Source of the DNA: Candidatus Poseidoniaceae archaeon
GTDB taxonomy: Archaea; Thermoplasmatota; Poseidoniia; Poseidoniales; Poseidoniaceae
DNA: 7,243 bases
Direction of reading: 5' to 3'
NCBI GenBank assembly: GCA_013329355.1
Contig: DUKK01000117.1
Span: 1 to 7,243, forward strand
Both the position numbers and the translations under genes were made by a program. The notes beneath the pieces are model-generated. The model searched no databases, had not been told where the DNA came from, and worked only from the letters and a program-made list of their open reading frames with translations. Below are positions 6,205 through 7,243 of the stretch, piece after piece (within the stretch, counting starts at the first letter, position 1; each line of letters starts with the position of its first letter).

Positions 6205-7029
6205 ATGTCTAGTCAACCACTCAGCATCCCGGATTTCCCGCCTGCTGGGCCCTGGGATGCATACGTGTCGATCATTATCTGGATTCCACTAATCTTACGC
6301 TTGATGTTCTTGATTGTCCCATTCAGAAATGCAATTAGAAAACTAGCACCCCACGCCGGATGGGCACTAAAACAGGTGCGTGAATTACCGGTTAAGGGGT
6401 TCGGGTTGTTAGCCGCAAACGAAATTTTGGCGATATTATTCCCACCGCTAATTGTCCTACTGGTAAGATTAATTTTTGACCCTATTGGATGGCAATCATG
6501 GTCAGAGGTTCCGAATTTGGGTGGAGCAGTACTCCTGCTCCTGCTATTTTTTTGGATTTTCTTTGATATCTTTAGGATAGGTAAGATACGAAGAATGCTC
6601 AAGGCGGTGGAAAAGCATGATGTCAACAAACTACGCAAGGTCGCTGATACCGGACTCTCAGTTCGATCTTGGCTGCAAAGATTCGCTAACAAAGAGAACA
6701 CTAACAGCCAGACCAACGATACTGAAATAGTCAAAGAAACCGGTGGTAGAGCCTTGAAAACTGGGATGTTAATTTGGGGAACTAAAATAATCAGAGCCAG
6801 AAAGTTAACCCCCGCAGGTCTACTCTCAAGCGTTGCAGTCGGTGCAGCAATCGAGGTTGCTAGAAGCGGGGCTGGAAAGATTTCAGATATGGTTGATAAC
6901 AAAATGCAGGAAGAATTTGACAAAGTAGCGGAAGTAAATACTCGTAGTTTATTGATATTATTCACCAGGGATTTATTCATGGGGATTGCCCCGTTGATTG
7001 CCCTAGGTTTACTGGCAGTTATTTTCTAA
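6205..7029 (+). CDS. Uncharacterised multi-pass membrane protein
   Basis: This 274-residue protein belongs to no family I recognise. Predicted membrane segments lie near 20-40, 66-92, 105-125 and 250-273. The charged middle (126-180) contains a basic helix and a polar Asn/Thr-rich linker (about 161-177). A Gly/Ala-rich weakly hydrophobic stretch (203-217) and an amphipathic helix (225-245) precede the last segment. The start at 6205 is chosen because GGTGAG lies 4 bases upstream. The in-frame extension back to 6103 has a highly polar composition with an Asp run, would run antisense through the cupin start and lacks a ribosome site. It is divergent from the cupin gene, and the mutase gene follows after 53 bases. 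No catalytic motif is visible, and a role cannot be assigned. Confidence 0.8.
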   Translation: MSSQPLSIPDFPPAGPWDAYVSIIIWIPLILRLMFLIVPFRNAIRKLAPHAGWALKQVRELPVKGFGLLAANEILAILFPPLIVLLVRLIFDPIGWQSWSEVPNLGGAVLLLLLFFWIFFDIFRIGKIRRMLKAVEKHDVNKLRKVADTGLSVRSWLQRFANKENTNSQTNDTEIVKETGGRALKTGMLIWGTKIIRARKLTPAGLLSSVAVGAAIEVARSGAGKISDMVDNKMQEEFDKVAEVNTRSLLILFTRDLFMGIAPLIALGLLAVIF

Positions 7030-7071
7030 GACCGCCATTAGTTTCATTGCTTTAGGTCGCTTGGGCAGTTT

Positions 7072-7077
7072 GAGGGG
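7072..7077 (+). promoter_or_regulatory. Purine-rich ribosome-binding candidate ahead of the mutase gene
   Basis: GAGGGG ends 5 bases before an ATC codon at 7083 and 23 bases before the first in-frame ATG at 7101. The spacing fits initiation at 7083 and is too long for 7101. This is the only Shine-Dalgarno-like element in the gap after 7029. Confidence 0.4.
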
Positions 7078-7082
7078 TAGTT

Positions 7083-7243
7083 ATCGGCCGGTTAATTTTG
7101 ATGCGTCACGGGCAATCTATGTGGAATTCAGCTGGCTTGTTCACCGGGTGGGTTGATGTTCCGCTAACCAACAAAGGAATCGATGAAGCGATCGATGGCG
7201 GCAAAAAAATAGCTGATTACGATATTGACGAGGTTCACGTTTC
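7083..7243 (+). CDS. gpmA: Cofactor-dependent phosphoglycerate mutase, 5' part (runs off the window)
   Basis: The gene is cut by the window end after 53 complete codons. It encodes the N-terminus of a 2,3-bisphosphoglycerate-dependent phosphoglycerate mutase, which interconverts 3- and 2-phosphoglycerate in glycolysis and gluconeogenesis through a phosphohistidine. The catalytic RHGQS motif (residues 8-12 from 7083) and the family-typical LFTGWVDVPLTNKG stretch after WN are clear. The beta-strand GRLILM before RHG is conserved in the family and is coded upstream of the first ATG (7101). An in-frame TGA lies at 7071, and the frame between them has no ATG or GTG, only ATC (7083), ATT (7095) and TTG (7098). 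I place the start at ATC 7083 on homology and ribosome-site spacing. The start is uncertain, the identity is not. Many archaea use the cofactor-independent enzyme instead. Confidence 0.85.
   Translation, partial: MGRLILMRHGQSMWNSAGLFTGWVDVPLTNKGIDEAIDGGKKIADYDIDEVHV

Noticed and set aside
6213..6980. Minus-strand 255-codon open frame opposite the membrane protein gene.
   Set aside because: The plus-strand frame gives proper membrane segments and a good ribosome site. The minus frame is Ser/Ile/Pro-rich without recognisable motifs and would run head-on through the real gene.

Overview
The window looks archaeal, most likely a marine planktonic euryarchaeon of the Marine Group II/III (Poseidoniia) type. 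This is an inference from gene character, not a proven assignment. The first gene has an archaeal-style TATA element and a very short leader. Internal genes use GGTG-type Shine-Dalgarno sequences and GTG/TTG starts with 4-base stop/start overlaps. The ABC ATPase carries a rubredoxin-like CxxC...CxxC tail, and the large permease has many N-glycosylation sequons in its predicted outside loops. There are no tRNA, rRNA, CRISPR or mobile-element signals, and no stretch over 300 bases lacks a gene.

Positions 1-82 are a leader with a candidate promoter. Positions 83-5707 hold a compact four-gene plus-strand operon: a MacB/LolD-type ABC ATPase (83-808), a 1212-residue permease with two FtsX modules (805-4443), a second, different ABC ATPase with a C-terminal AbrB-like segment and zinc ribbon (4446-5423), and a small DUF3817-type membrane protein (5420-5707). 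The genes overlap by 4 bases or are separated by 2, so they are probably co-transcribed and translationally coupled. The simplest reading is one transporter or mechanotransmission complex: a pseudo-dimeric permease in one polypeptide, driven by a heterodimer of two ATPases that both keep their catalytic motifs. The second extracytoplasmic domain of the permease contains an unusual run of pentapeptide repeats. The substrate cannot be read from the sequence.

Positions 5708-5754 are a 47-base convergent gap with no clear hairpin terminator. On the minus strand lies a ChrR-like cupin protein (stop at 5755, start at 6117 or 6099). A short divergent region (6118-6204) separates it from a plus-strand gene for an uncharacterised multi-pass membrane protein (6205-7029).

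After a 53-base gap the window ends inside a cofactor-dependent phosphoglycerate mutase gene. Its conserved N-terminus extends upstream of the first ATG and has no ATG or GTG start in frame, which suggests an ATC start, a shortened protein or a sequence error.
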